From positions 1-38,499 of the forward strand of contig CAYRES010000018.1 in assembly GCA_964423425.1 (NCBI GenBank): DNA of 38,499 nt, written 5' to 3'. Within the stretch, counting starts at the first letter, position 1. Every line of letters begins with the position of its first letter. Under the pieces are notes generated by a model. The model worked only from the letters and a program-made list of their open reading frames with translations. It did no database searches and was not told the DNA's origin. Shown here one piece after another: positions 8,284-16,172 of this stretch. This stretch comes from CAYRES01 sp964423425 (GTDB lineage Bacteria > Actinomycetota > Thermoleophilia > RBG-16-64-13). Both the position numbers and the translations under genes were made by a program.

Positions 8284-9825
8284 GTGCACGGGTCACATCG
8301 CAGCCCGAAGAGGCATGGGGGACTTTCCATCTTTGTGCTCACCCTGACACTGCTGGTCGTGGGTCTGGTGCTGCCCGCGACTGCGGCGGCAACTGAGCCC
8401 TACGTGCAAAGCTTCCCACCCGCCGACGTCACTGTGGAAGCCACCATGCATCGTGATGGTACCGGGTGGGCGTCCTACCGTGTCGCCTGGAGCGTCTACG
8501 ACCCTGACATCATTGAGTGGTGGGGGCTGTACAGGAACGGCGTGCGGGTGGCATATTCCAGCACTCTCGCCGACTGGCATGGCTACAGTGTCAGCTACGA
8601 CTGCAGGCTGGGAGACACCGTGTTCGAGCTCTACGTCCGAGATAGGCTGGGCAACCAGTCATATCGCGGCTTCACGCTGCACGTCGTGGATACCACTGCT
8701 CCCAACCTGACCGTTCCGGCCGACGTGACGGTAGATGCGACGGGATCCGTGGGAACCCAAGTGTCCTTCGGCGTCTCAGCCACCGATCTGGTGGACGGCA
8801 CCGTGACGCCTCGAACCGCGCCGGCCTCCGGCCTAGCCTTCCCCATTGGCGAGACAACAGTCTGGGTCACCGCCACGGACAGTGCGGGCAACACCAGCAC
8901 CGATTCCTTCCTCGTGACGGTGCTGGGGCCGACAGAGACGATCGACAGGTTGGTTGGGGAGATCGTGGGCGCTCCGGAGGACCCGGCGACCAAGGGGGGC
9001 ATAGCCCTGACCATCAAGGGCAGTCTGCTGGCCAAGCTGGATGCGGCTCTTGCCGCCCTCAATCGGGGCAACAAGAATGACGCCAAGGTGGCCATGAACG
9101 ACCTCAGGGCCCTCATCAACCAAGTGCTGGCTCAGACGGCCAAGGCCATCTCGCCCGAGGCGGCGGCAGCCATAACCAGCGGTGCCAATGGCTTGATCGA
9201 TGCACTGGGGGCACCGGCCCCGTCTGTGCCCGTAACTTACGCGGACTTCACCGGGCTGGACGACAACGGTACTGAGTGGCTGGTGCAGGTGGACGCCGTG
9301 GCGAACGATGAACTCCCCCTCGGCGCCGGAACCATCTCGCTTGCCTCCTCGCAGTTGCTCCCCGACGGAACCCAGGTGCAGCAGGCCTTCACGGTGAGCG
9401 TCGAAGGTTACTTCAGTGTTGAGTACTACCCGATTGGCCTGCCCGGCGGCTGGGTCGACGCGGGCGCGGCGGTGGGCATGTGCGGGCCCGTGGTGGCCTC
9501 GACCGGTGGAGCGGGAGTCCCTGCCGTGGGTGAGTACTACCTGTTCCTCGGCTGGGACGGCGCCCAAGGTTACACAGACTCGGATGGAACCGTGGGTCAT
9601 TACCCCGACAGATGGACTGTCGTTCCGTGGGGAGGAAGTGATATTGCATCCTATCACCTCTACCTGCGCGCCCTCCAACGCACGGTTCTGATGGTGTTTG
9701 CCAGCTACGGGATGTCCTATCGCTATGCACCGGACACGAACCCGGATACCTACTTGAGGTCTCTCTGGCCGGTTATTCGGGGAGACATCTCGGTGATGGG
9801 CGGCAAGGACTACTCGGTCTACTAG
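8284..9825 (+). CDS. Exported HYR/FIMAH-domain surface protein
   Basis: A 513-residue secreted protein starting at GTG after a GAGGAGG site (8271-8277). The signal peptide spans residues ~1-36 and ends near ATAAA. A first beta-sandwich (~40-135) is unrecognised. Residues ~138-215 form a HYR domain (TAPNLTVPADVTVDATG, then GETTVWVTATDSAGNTS). Residues ~222-300 are an all-helical FIMAH-type domain (IKGSLLAKLDAALAALNRGN, then VAMNDLRALINQV). The C-terminal ~200 residues are Tyr/Trp-rich and unrecognised; no anchor or catalytic motif is seen there. HYR and FIMAH domains occur in adhesins and secreted hydrolases of environmental bacteria, so a cell-surface role is likely. It follows the receiver-like gene in a probable two-gene operon. 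Confidence 0.85.
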   Translation: MHGSHRSPKRHGGLSIFVLTLTLLVVGLVLPATAAATEPYVQSFPPADVTVEATMHRDGTGWASYRVAWSVYDPDIIEWWGLYRNGVRVAYSSTLADWHGYSVSYDCRLGDTVFELYVRDRLGNQSYRGFTLHVVDTTAPNLTVPADVTVDATGSVGTQVSFGVSATDLVDGTVTPRTAPASGLAFPIGETTVWVTATDSAGNTSTDSFLVTVLGPTETIDRLVGEIVGAPEDPATKGGIALTIKGSLLAKLDAALAALNRGNKNDAKVAMNDLRALINQVLAQTAKAISPEAAAAITSGANGLIDALGAPAPSVPVTYADFTGLDDNGTEWLVQVDAVANDELPLGAGTISLASSQLLPDGTQVQQAFTVSVEGYFSVEYYPIGLPGGWVDAGAAVGMCGPVVASTGGAGVPAVGEYYLFLGWDGAQGYTDSDGTVGHYPDRWTVVPWGGSDIASYHLYLRALQRTVLMVFASYGMSYRYAPDTNPDTYLRSLWPVIRGDISVMGGKDYSVY

Positions 9826-9908
9826 GCTACTCCCGGTCCGGCCCGCCGCGTCCGTAGTGAGGTCGAGAAACGCTTCCCAGACTGTGCCTCTTCCTCGCCT
9901 CGCCGTCC

Positions 9909-10068
9909 GATGACGAGGAGATCGACGTGACGCTGGCGGCGCGCCTGCTGAAGCTACGTCGATACCGCCTCGGCGGCGCTGGCCCAAGACCAGGAAGCGG
10001 CAGCGGTGAGCGCTCTCAACAACTTGATCGCCGAGGCCAAAGGCCACAATTGGCGACGACGAGATTAG
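9909..10068 (+). pseudogene. Frameshifted remnant of a FIMAH-like C-terminus
   Basis: Between the FIMAH gene and the DUF305 gene, two frames together resemble the end of another FIMAH-type domain: DDEEIDVTLAARLLKLRR in one frame, then after a slip near 9951-9957, VDTASAALAQDQEAAAVSAL and NNLIAEAKGHN in the next, ending at TAG 10066-10068. The helical pattern LLxxxDxAxAALxxxxxxAAxxxLNxLI matches the intact domain upstream. No start codon or signal peptide is left. It is probably a residue of a second exported FIMAH protein. Confidence 0.55.
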
Positions 10069-10158
10069 TTCAGGCTGACAGTTCTTCGGGTATTTGAATA
10101 GAACAGCTCGCCAATCATCTGAGTCCGAGAGAACCCCTCTTGGGCCGGGAGCGGAATC

Positions 10159-10764
10159 ATGAAGAAGACACTCGTCATCTCCGGGATAGCCTGCATCCTC
10201 GTGGGTGTGGCAGTGCTCGTGCTCCTTTCGGTCCTTTGGTACTCCGGACCCAGCGCTGGGTTCGCGGTCGGCGACATGGATCGCCACTTCATCGAGGAGA
10301 TGATCCCGCACCACGAAGATGCCGTGGCCATGTCCGAGCTGGCGCTCACCCGGGCGGAGCACCCGGAGTTGAAGCAGCTCGCGGAGACCGTTAACCGGGA
10401 TCAGACCCGAGAGATAGAAGAGATGCGGGCCTGGTATCGCTCCTGGTACGGAGTGGATCCCCCCGCGGGTGACGACGTGTTCCGTGGACATGGGTTCCGT
10501 GGACATGGGATGGGTCAGGGCATGATGGGCCGATTCATGATGCACGATGGAGCCGACATGGAGGTGCTTCAAGCCGCCACGGTGTTCGATAAGGAGTTCA
10601 TCCGTCAGATGATCCCTCACCACCAGATGGGGGTGATGATGGCCCGCATGGTCCTTTCCCACACCGACCGCCCGGAGATCGAGGAGTTGGCGCGCTCCAT
10701 CATCAGGACGCAGACCAACGAGATCGACCAGATGCGAGCATGGTATCGAGCTTGGTATGAGTAG
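10159..10764 (+). CDS. Membrane-anchored protein with two DUF305 domains
   Basis: A 201-residue protein with an N-terminal membrane segment (~5-28) and two tandem DUF305 domains. The first contains DRHFIEEMIPHHEDAVAMSE and the second DKEFIRQMIPHHQMGVMMAR. Both keep the MIPHH motif, and each ends in a related EEMRAWYRSWYG / DQMRAWYRAWYE tail, indicating internal duplication. The linker (~108-135) is rich in Gly, His and Met (FRGHGFRGHGMGQGMMG). DUF305 is a helical ferritin-like fold often found beside copper and other metal-resistance genes, and the His/Met-rich linker fits metal binding. The function remains inferred. It probably faces the outside and shares an operon with the SHOCT gene 49 bases downstream. 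Confidence 0.88.
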   Translation: MKKTLVISGIACILVGVAVLVLLSVLWYSGPSAGFAVGDMDRHFIEEMIPHHEDAVAMSELALTRAEHPELKQLAETVNRDQTREIEEMRAWYRSWYGVDPPAGDDVFRGHGFRGHGMGQGMMGRFMMHDGADMEVLQAATVFDKEFIRQMIPHHQMGVMMARMVLSHTDRPEIEELARSIIRTQTNEIDQMRAWYRAWYE

Positions 10765-10813
10765 GCGGTATTTGCCCCGGCGCGAGAACACTGAGTCGTG
10801 AGGAGGCGCTCAC

Positions 10814-11080
10814 ATGATGTGGAATGGTGGTTTTGCCGGAGCCGTGATCTGGATCGTGGTCATGCTGGCCGTGTCGACCTTGATCGTGGTGGGAGTCATC
10901 CTTCTGGTCCGCGGCCTCTCCGGCCGACGTGACTACGGACAGGCGGGTTACTCCCAGGGACCGCCGCCTGCCGGAGCGGGACCCAAGACCTCCCTGCAAA
11001 TCCTCGAAGAACGATACGCTCGCGGTGAGATCGACCGCGAGGAGTTCCTACAGAGAAGACGCGATATTACGGGAGGCTGA
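10814..11080 (+). CDS. Small membrane protein with SHOCT domain
   Basis: An 88-residue protein: one hydrophobic segment (residues ~8-34, IWIVVMLAVSTLIVVGVILLV), a short Gly/Pro-rich linker, and a C-terminal SHOCT motif (SLQILEERYARGEIDREEFL). SHOCT tails are short helical oligomerisation elements found at the ends of many small membrane proteins. The ATG follows a strong GTGAGGAGGCGCTC site. It lies just behind the DUF305 gene, a common pairing in metal- or envelope-stress loci. No catalytic function is expected. Confidence 0.88.
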   Translation: MMWNGGFAGAVIWIVVMLAVSTLIVVGVILLVRGLSGRRDYGQAGYSQGPPPAGAGPKTSLQILEERYARGEIDREEFLQRRRDITGG

Positions 11081-11194
11081 TGCCTACCTCGGGATGAGCC
11101 GCGTCGTGATCTTGGCGGCAGTCTCGCCCTCGTTTCAGCGCAGCGCCGTCGTATCCTTCCCCAGCCCGTGCGGCTGTTAGGTGGGTATCTGCTA

Positions 11195-11570
11195 TCAGGG
11201 GACCGAGATCGAGCCTGCCGTCTGTCCCTTGTCCGCGGAGTCGTAGGTCCAGCCACTCAGAACGACCCCGGTCACCGTGATGGTAAAGGTCGTGCCGGAC
11301 CGCGGTTTCTTCAACTTGTTCGACTCCACCGTCACCCGGCCGGCGTTGTTCGTGAGGAGGCCGTTGGTCGCGAAGTCGGCGTCGAGGGCAAGTGAGCCGT
11401 TCGTCGGCGGGGACGATGGCATAGGTGAGATCGTCCCCGCCGACGTAACTGCCGGCCAGCGTGATGGGCACTGGGGTGTTCGGGGTGGTGGTGACCGACT
11501 GTGGGTAGGCCACGGGCGGCGTATTGGGCGCGGCCCCGCCCGACGCGAGAGCGGCGGAGGCGTCAACCAA
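11195..11570 (-). pseudogene. Decayed fragment of a secreted Ig/cadherin-like protein
   Basis: Two minus-strand frames make up one protein fragment. The first reads NTPPVAYPQSVTTTPNTPVP then ITLAGSYVGGDDLTYAIV, the hallmark of repeated cadherin-like/Big_9 domains. After a one-base slip near 11410 it continues as PTNGSLALDADFATNGLLTN and ends with TFTITVTGVVLSGWTYDSAD before TGA 11197-11195, a C-terminus common in exported proteins of similar bacteria. There is no start codon or signal peptide; the 5' part has been lost. Together with the FIMAH remnant it shows that genes for large surface proteins have been decaying here. Confidence 0.8.
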
Positions 11571-11688
11571 CCCCCATCACTGCCTGAGGATACCGTCGCG
11601 CCAAGTGGCCGCTCTTCCGGTCACGTTTCGCATCACGCTCTCCGGGTACGTGTGGGGGCAGTTGTGTAGAAGCCGGGAGAGGGGCGTC

Positions 11689-12033
11689 GTGGATTTCGAG
11701 AGCGTGGTGGGGGTAGTCGGAACCGTCATCGAGTCAGTCGGTGTGGCGATCATCGCCTTTGGCTCCCTCGGGCCGCTCCTTATGCAATTGGTTCGCCTGG
11801 CGCGTGGCCGGCGGGAGGCCGGTGGGTGGGCCGTGGTCCGTCGAGACGTGGGGCGGGCGTTGTTGTTGGGTCTGGAATTCTTGGTCGCAGGCGACATCAT
11901 TCGCACGGTGGTCGGCACCATCAGTTTCGAGAGCCTCGGGCTCTTGGCGGGGGTGGTCGTCATCCGGACCTTCCTCAGCTTCACCATCACGGCCGAAATC
12001 GAAGGTCGCTGGCCTTGGCGGAGCGGAACGTAG
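11689..12033 (+). CDS. DUF1622 family membrane protein
   Basis: A 114-residue membrane protein with three hydrophobic helices (residues ~6-30, ~55-75 and ~78-100). The segments VIESVGVAIIAFGSLGPLL, LGLEFLVAGDIIRTVVG and VVVIRTFLSFTITAEIEGRW match DUF1622, a small integral membrane family of unknown role. I placed the start at GTG 11689, behind a GGGAGAGGGG site, rather than further upstream, because the preceding in-frame residues overlap the decayed gene on the other strand and do not fit the family. The flavoprotein gene starts about 70 bases later on the same strand. Confidence 0.87.
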   Translation: MDFESVVGVVGTVIESVGVAIIAFGSLGPLLMQLVRLARGRREAGGWAVVRRDVGRALLLGLEFLVAGDIIRTVVGTISFESLGLLAGVVVIRTFLSFTITAEIEGRWPWRSGT

Positions 12034-12103
12034 AAACACAAGACTGGGTCACGGCATGCGGCTGGGAACGGTGACCGAGCAGGAGAGGAGCACGCGAGAG
12101 GCC

Positions 12104-13489
12104 ATGGCGGACATAAGGACTTACGACGCGATCATCATTGGAGCAGGACAGGCCGGAGTACCGCTTGCGCGGACGCTGGCAGGTGAGGGGTGGAAGACGG
12201 CGCTGGTGGAGCGCGAGCATGTGGGAGGCACCTGCATCAACGACGGGTGCACCCCAACCAAGACAATGGCCGCCTCGGCGCGCGTGGCATACCTGGCCCG
12301 CAGAGCGGCGGATTACGGGGTGAAGACGGGCCCGGTGGCGGTCGACATGGCCGCAGTGAGACGGCGCAAGCGCGATATCGTGGAGAGCTGGCGAAGCGGC
12401 AGTGAGAACAGGCTGCGGGCCACTTCGAACCTCGATCTCCTCATGGGGGAGGCGGTCTTTGTGGGGCCGCACCGGCTCGAGGTGCGCCTGCCCGGGGGAG
12501 GCGTCCAGATTCTCGACGCCGAGCACATCTTCATCGACACCGGGGGCCGTCCGGCCGTACCCGACCTGCCGGGTCTGGATGAGGTCCCTTATCTCAATTC
12601 CACCTCGATCATGGAACTCGAGGAGGCACCCGCGCACCTGGTCATCCTGGGCGGTGGCTACATCGCCGTGGAGTTCGGCCAGATGTTCAGACGCTTCGGC
12701 AGTGAGGTCACCATCGTGCAGCGGCGGGGAACCCTCCTTGCCCGCGAGGATCAGGAGGTCTCCGAGAAGGTGGCGGAGATATTGGAGGAGGACGGTATCA
12801 CCCTGGTTCTCGAAGCGCAGGCCAAGGGCGTGAGACGCGAAGCGAATGGAGGTGTGGAGCTCCAAGTGGAGACCGCGGACGGGCTGCGTACCGTGACCGG
12901 CTCCCATCTGCTCGTGGCTGTGGGAAGGACTCCCAACTCAGACTCGCTCAATCTGCCGGCCGCCGGAGTGGAGGTGGGCCGAGGCGGATTCATCGTGGTG
13001 AACGAGCGCCTCGAGACCAACGTGCCCGGCATCTTCGCGCTTGGCGACGTGAAGGGCGGACCGGTCTTCACCCACATCTCCTACGATGACTTCCGGGTGG
13101 TCCGCACCAACCTGCTCGAGGATGGCGCCGCCGCCATCACGGACCGGCCGGTGCCGTACACGGTCTTCATCGATCCTCAGTTGGGCCGTATCGGTCTCAG
13201 TGAAAGGGAGGCCCGCGAGAAGGGGCTCGACGTCAAGGTCTACTCCATGCCCATGAGCTACGTCGCCCGCGCTCTCGAACTGGATGAAGCACGGGGCCTG
13301 CTCAAGGCGGTGGTGGACGGGGAAACCGATCGCATTCTGGGCTTCGCTGCATTGGGCATCGAGGGTGGCGAGTTGATGGCCGCCATCGAGATCGCCATGC
13401 TGGGAGGAGTGACGGCTTCGGAGCTTCGCGAAGGCATATTCGCCCACCCCACTTTGGCCGAATCGTTCAACAATCTGTTTGCCGGTTGA
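12104..13489 (+). CDS. FAD-dependent pyridine nucleotide-disulfide oxidoreductase, MerA-like
   Basis: A 461-residue class I flavoprotein disulfide reductase. The FAD-binding motif IIIGAGQAGVPLAR is at residues ~9-22. The redox-active cysteine pair lies in GGTCINDGCTPTKTM (~40-54), followed by the NAD(P)H-binding LVILGGGYIAVEFG (~180), the second FAD motif GIFALGDVKGG, and a C-terminal dimerisation domain ending in FAHPTLAESFNNL, which keeps the HPT...E pair. The N-terminal heavy-metal domain and the C-terminal vicinal cysteines of true mercuric reductases are absent and no mer genes are near, so mercury reduction is unlikely. It belongs to the broad MerA-like/FAD-containing oxidoreductase group with unknown substrate. 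Upstream in-frame starts exist (12056, 12071), but the family begins near the chosen ATG. Confidence 0.9.
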   Translation: MADIRTYDAIIIGAGQAGVPLARTLAGEGWKTALVEREHVGGTCINDGCTPTKTMAASARVAYLARRAADYGVKTGPVAVDMAAVRRRKRDIVESWRSGSENRLRATSNLDLLMGEAVFVGPHRLEVRLPGGGVQILDAEHIFIDTGGRPAVPDLPGLDEVPYLNSTSIMELEEAPAHLVILGGGYIAVEFGQMFRRFGSEVTIVQRRGTLLAREDQEVSEKVAEILEEDGITLVLEAQAKGVRREANGGVELQVETADGLRTVTGSHLLVAVGRTPNSDSLNLPAAGVEVGRGGFIVVNERLETNVPGIFALGDVKGGPVFTHISYDDFRVVRTNLLEDGAAAITDRPVPYTVFIDPQLGRIGLSEREAREKGLDVKVYSMPMSYVARALELDEARGLLKAVVDGETDRILGFAALGIEGGELMAAIEIAMLGGVTASELREGIFAHPTLAESFNNLFAG

Positions 13490-13518
13490 CAAGGTTGCCG
13501 GAGGAGGGTGTCATACCG

Positions 13519-14589
13519 GTGGTCACTCTGACACGACAAGTCCCCGGCTCGGGTTCCTCGGCCCCGGAGCCTGGAGAGCCTTGGGCCCTGGGCGTGGATC
13601 TTGGCGGCACCAAGGTGCTTGTCGCCGCGGTCTCCGCCGGTGGCGAGGTGGGAAGACGAGTGCGCTGCCCGACTGAAGTGGAGGCCGGAGCCGAGGCCAT
13701 TCAGGAGGAGATCACCCGGGCGGCACGCACTCTGCTGGATGAGGCGGCGACTTCACCTGTGGGGCTGGGCGCGGCGGTGGCCGGCCAGATCGAGGCCGGA
13801 ACGGGAGTGGTTTCGTTCTCTCCCAACCTCGATTGGCGTGATGTGCCGCTCCAGGAGGGTCTGAGCCGGGCGTTGGCTCTGCCGGCGGTCGTGGTCAACG
13901 ACGTGAGGGCCGCCGCATGGGGTGAGTGGCTTCACGGGGCCGGTCGCGGCACGGACGATCTCATCTGTATGTTCGTGGGCACAGGCGTGGGCGGAGGCAT
14001 TGTGAGCGGAGGCCGGATGGTGGAGGGGTGCGCCAACACCGCAGGGGAGATCGGCCACCTCACCGTTCTCATGGACGGCCCCGAGTGCCACTGCCGTAAC
14101 CGGGGATGTCTCGAAGCTCTGGCCGGCGGTTGGGCAATTGCCCGCGATGCTCAGGCAGCCGTGGCCTCCGGCGCTGAAGAGAGCCGGCTCTTGTTGGAAC
14201 TGGCCGGAGGAGACCGGCATCAGATCACGGCGCGGACGGTGGTGGAGGCTTTTCGTAAAGGCGATCCGCTCGCGGGGCGGCTGATAGAGAGGGTGATCGA
14301 GGCCTTGGCGGCCGGCATCGTCGGACTCGTGAACGCCTTCAATCCCTGCCGGATCATTATGGGCGGCGGTGTCGTCGAAGGCCTGCCGGAGCTGGTGGAG
14401 AGAGTGCGTCCCAAGGTTGAGGAGCGGGCCCTCCGAGCCGCCACTGTGGGGCTGGAGATCGTGCCGGCGCAGCTTCATGGAGATGCAGGGGTCGTAGGGG
14501 GAGCAGCTCTCGCCCTGAGGATGTTCGGGGAGCATGGCCTCAACCGAAGTGATGTGGAGGTTGGAGATGCGGAGGGTGGTACTGTCTGA
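13519..14589 (+). CDS. ROK-family sugar kinase, probable glucokinase
   Basis: A 356-residue ROK kinase expected to phosphorylate glucose (or a related hexose) with ATP in the cytoplasm. It has the phosphate-binding LGVDLGGTKVLVAAV near the N-terminus, the catalytic-base segment VVVNDVRAAAWGE, GTGVGGGIVSGG, and the ROK signature with its zinc site GEIGHLTV...CHCRNRGCLEALAGG (His plus three Cys). The start is set at GTG 13519, ten bases after GAGGAGGG; an upstream TTG would overlap the previous gene. No helix-turn-helix is present, so it is an enzyme rather than a ROK repressor. The GH15 glucosidases and G6P-consuming enzymes downstream support the glucokinase role. The rhodanese gene overlaps its end by 23 bases. 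Confidence 0.88.
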   Translation: MVTLTRQVPGSGSSAPEPGEPWALGVDLGGTKVLVAAVSAGGEVGRRVRCPTEVEAGAEAIQEEITRAARTLLDEAATSPVGLGAAVAGQIEAGTGVVSFSPNLDWRDVPLQEGLSRALALPAVVVNDVRAAAWGEWLHGAGRGTDDLICMFVGTGVGGGIVSGGRMVEGCANTAGEIGHLTVLMDGPECHCRNRGCLEALAGGWAIARDAQAAVASGAEESRLLLELAGGDRHQITARTVVEAFRKGDPLAGRLIERVIEALAAGIVGLVNAFNPCRIIMGGGVVEGLPELVERVRPKVEERALRAATVGLEIVPAQLHGDAGVVGGAALALRMFGEHGLNRSDVEVGDAEGGTV

Positions 14590-15151
14590 CCGGCGGCGCG
14601 ACACCGTGGAGCCGGACGCATGGGCCGCCTCCCGCCGGGCCGCCCCCCAACGGGCCGCCCCGTCCCGGGGTGCAGTCACGGGGCTCTTCGGCCTGCTCGC
14701 TGCACTCCTGGTTGTCGCCTGCCTGTCTCTCGTGGCCTGCGGCGCCGATGAGAGTGAAGCTGAGCCCCCCTCACCCACAGGTGTGCCGGGGCCCGACGGC
14801 ATGGGCAAGGTGGTCGCTACGTCCGACGGCGCCGGCACCTACATCGACATAACCCCGGATGAATTGGCTGCCATGCTCCAGAACAAGGACTTTCTCTTCA
14901 TCAACACGCATATCCCCTACGAGGGGGAGATCGAGCAGACCGACCTCTTCATCCCCTTCGACGAGGCCGCCGAGCAGCTGAGCCGGCTTCCGGCCGACAA
15001 GGCCGCCAAGATCGTCGTGTATTGCCGCAGCGATCGCATGAGCCGCATCGCGATCGAGGCGTGGGTCAGGGCCGGCTACACGAACCTCTACAATCTGGAC
15101 GGTGGGTTCGTGGCTTGGGAGCGGGCCGGCTACGAGCTTCTGCAGAAGTAA
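14567..15151 (+). CDS. Rhodanese-domain lipoprotein
   Basis: A 194-residue protein with an unusually long, Arg/Ala-rich N-terminus, a hydrophobic segment (~38-57) and a lipobox-like LVAC, so it is probably lipid-anchored outside the membrane. The rhodanese domain covers residues ~92-194: DITPDELAAMLQNKDFLFIN, the active-site loop VVYCRSDRMSR with the persulfide-forming Cys, then AGYTNLYNLDGGFVAWERAG. The six-residue loop resembles those of sulfur-transfer rhodaneses. The ATG was chosen for its GGAGG site six bases upstream, inside the kinase gene. The overlap suggests co-expression with the ROK kinase, although the functional link is unclear. Confidence 0.87.
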   Translation: MRRVVLSDRRRDTVEPDAWAASRRAAPQRAAPSRGAVTGLFGLLAALLVVACLSLVACGADESEAEPPSPTGVPGPDGMGKVVATSDGAGTYIDITPDELAAMLQNKDFLFINTHIPYEGEIEQTDLFIPFDEAAEQLSRLPADKAAKIVVYCRSDRMSRIAIEAWVRAGYTNLYNLDGGFVAWERAGYELLQK

Positions 15152-15263
15152 GCGGCGCCCCTCGGCTCAAGTGCGGCCCGGTTCGCGCCGCTGGCAGGTC
15201 CACGACCTCGTCCGGCCTGCGACCGTGGCCCCCGTCCGGCCCCGCCTCCGTCCAGGACCCGGC

Positions 15264-16109
15264 TCAGATGCGCGCCGGGTAGAAGAAGGCTCCCGAGGTG
15301 CCGGGGCCGGTGTTCGCTCCCATGCTGGGGCCGATCCGATAGTGAACGACATCCGACACGGCGGGATGGGAGGCAAGGAGCCGGTCCAAGGCTTGGGAGA
15401 GGGGAGCGGTGGCGCGGTCGGCGGTACCGATGGCCGCGCGAAGCGGGCTTCCCAGTTCCGGGCGCGTGCAGAAGGCCGCCATGGCCTGGGCGGCCGCCTC
15501 CACGTCGCCGGCCGTTCCCACCACTTTGAGTTCGGTGCCGATGTAGGACAAGATGGGAATGCCCGCAGTGGCCGCGTTCTCGGGGATGGCTACGCGTCCA
15601 CCTGAGCGCATGAGTTCGAGCGCGTGGACGATGAACACGTTCCCCACCGTTGCCGCCGTTGCTTCGGCAACCGTGGCGGCGTTCTCCAACGAGGCTCCGG
15701 CACGTAGGGCTTCGGCCGCTTCCCACACACAACAGGAGATGCCGAAACCGGCCAATCCGGTGTCGACCAACTGGACGGGAACCGGGGAGTCGGCAGCGGC
15801 GAGGGAAGCACTGTTCAGCGTTCCCGAGACGGCCGACGAGACGTGAATCGACAGGATCTCCGAAGCTCCATTCGCGACGGCTTCCTGGTAGGCGGCCGCG
15901 AACCGGCCGGGGCTGGGTTGGCTGGTGGAGAGGACGGGGGTGGCGCCGTCGGCGAAGAAGGCGTAGAAGGAATCGGCATCGATATCGATGCCATCCACGT
16001 ACTCAACTCCGTTGATGACGACGGTCACAGGAACCACCGTGATCCCATAGCGCCGGGCAAGCTCGGGGGGCATGAGGCTGCTGGAGTCGGTGATGATGGT
16101 GACAGGCAT
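15264..16109 (-). CDS. DegV family fatty-acid-binding protein
   Basis: A 281-residue DegV-family protein. These bind a fatty acid between two domains and, in some bacteria, present it to fatty acid kinase (FakA). The N-terminal MPVTIITDSSSLMPPELARR, PSPGRFAAAYQEAVANG, IHVSSAVSGTLNSA and the C-terminal HYRIGPSMGANTGPGTSGAF are all family hallmarks; DSSS and HVSSAVSGT line the lipid-head pocket. The start is preceded by a strong AAAGGAGGTTGACTC. The gene lies 63 bases behind the GH15 gene on the same strand and may be co-transcribed with it. Convergent with the rhodanese gene; no FakA-like gene is in the window. Confidence 0.95.
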   Translation of the reverse strand: MPVTIITDSSSLMPPELARRYGITVVPVTVVINGVEYVDGIDIDADSFYAFFADGATPVLSTSQPSPGRFAAAYQEAVANGASEILSIHVSSAVSGTLNSASLAAADSPVPVQLVDTGLAGFGISCCVWEAAEALRAGASLENAATVAEATAATVGNVFIVHALELMRSGGRVAIPENAATAGIPILSYIGTELKVVGTAGDVEAAAQAMAAFCTRPELGSPLRAAIGTADRATAPLSQALDRLLASHPAVSDVVHYRIGPSMGANTGPGTSGAFFYPARI

Positions 16110-16172
16110 GAGTCAACCTCCTTTGGTTCTACCTCGTGTGAGTGCAAGGCACTGCCATCAGGTCGGCCCCCA

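Noticed and set aside
12104..13489. Mercuric reductase (merA)
   Set aside because: No heavy-metal domain, no C-terminal vicinal Cys pair and no mer genes nearby; only the general MerA-like fold is supported.
15152..15191. GCGGCGC/GCGCCGC stem as a terminator after the rhodanese gene
   Set aside because: The loop is about 26 bases and there is no T-tract; too weak to annotate.
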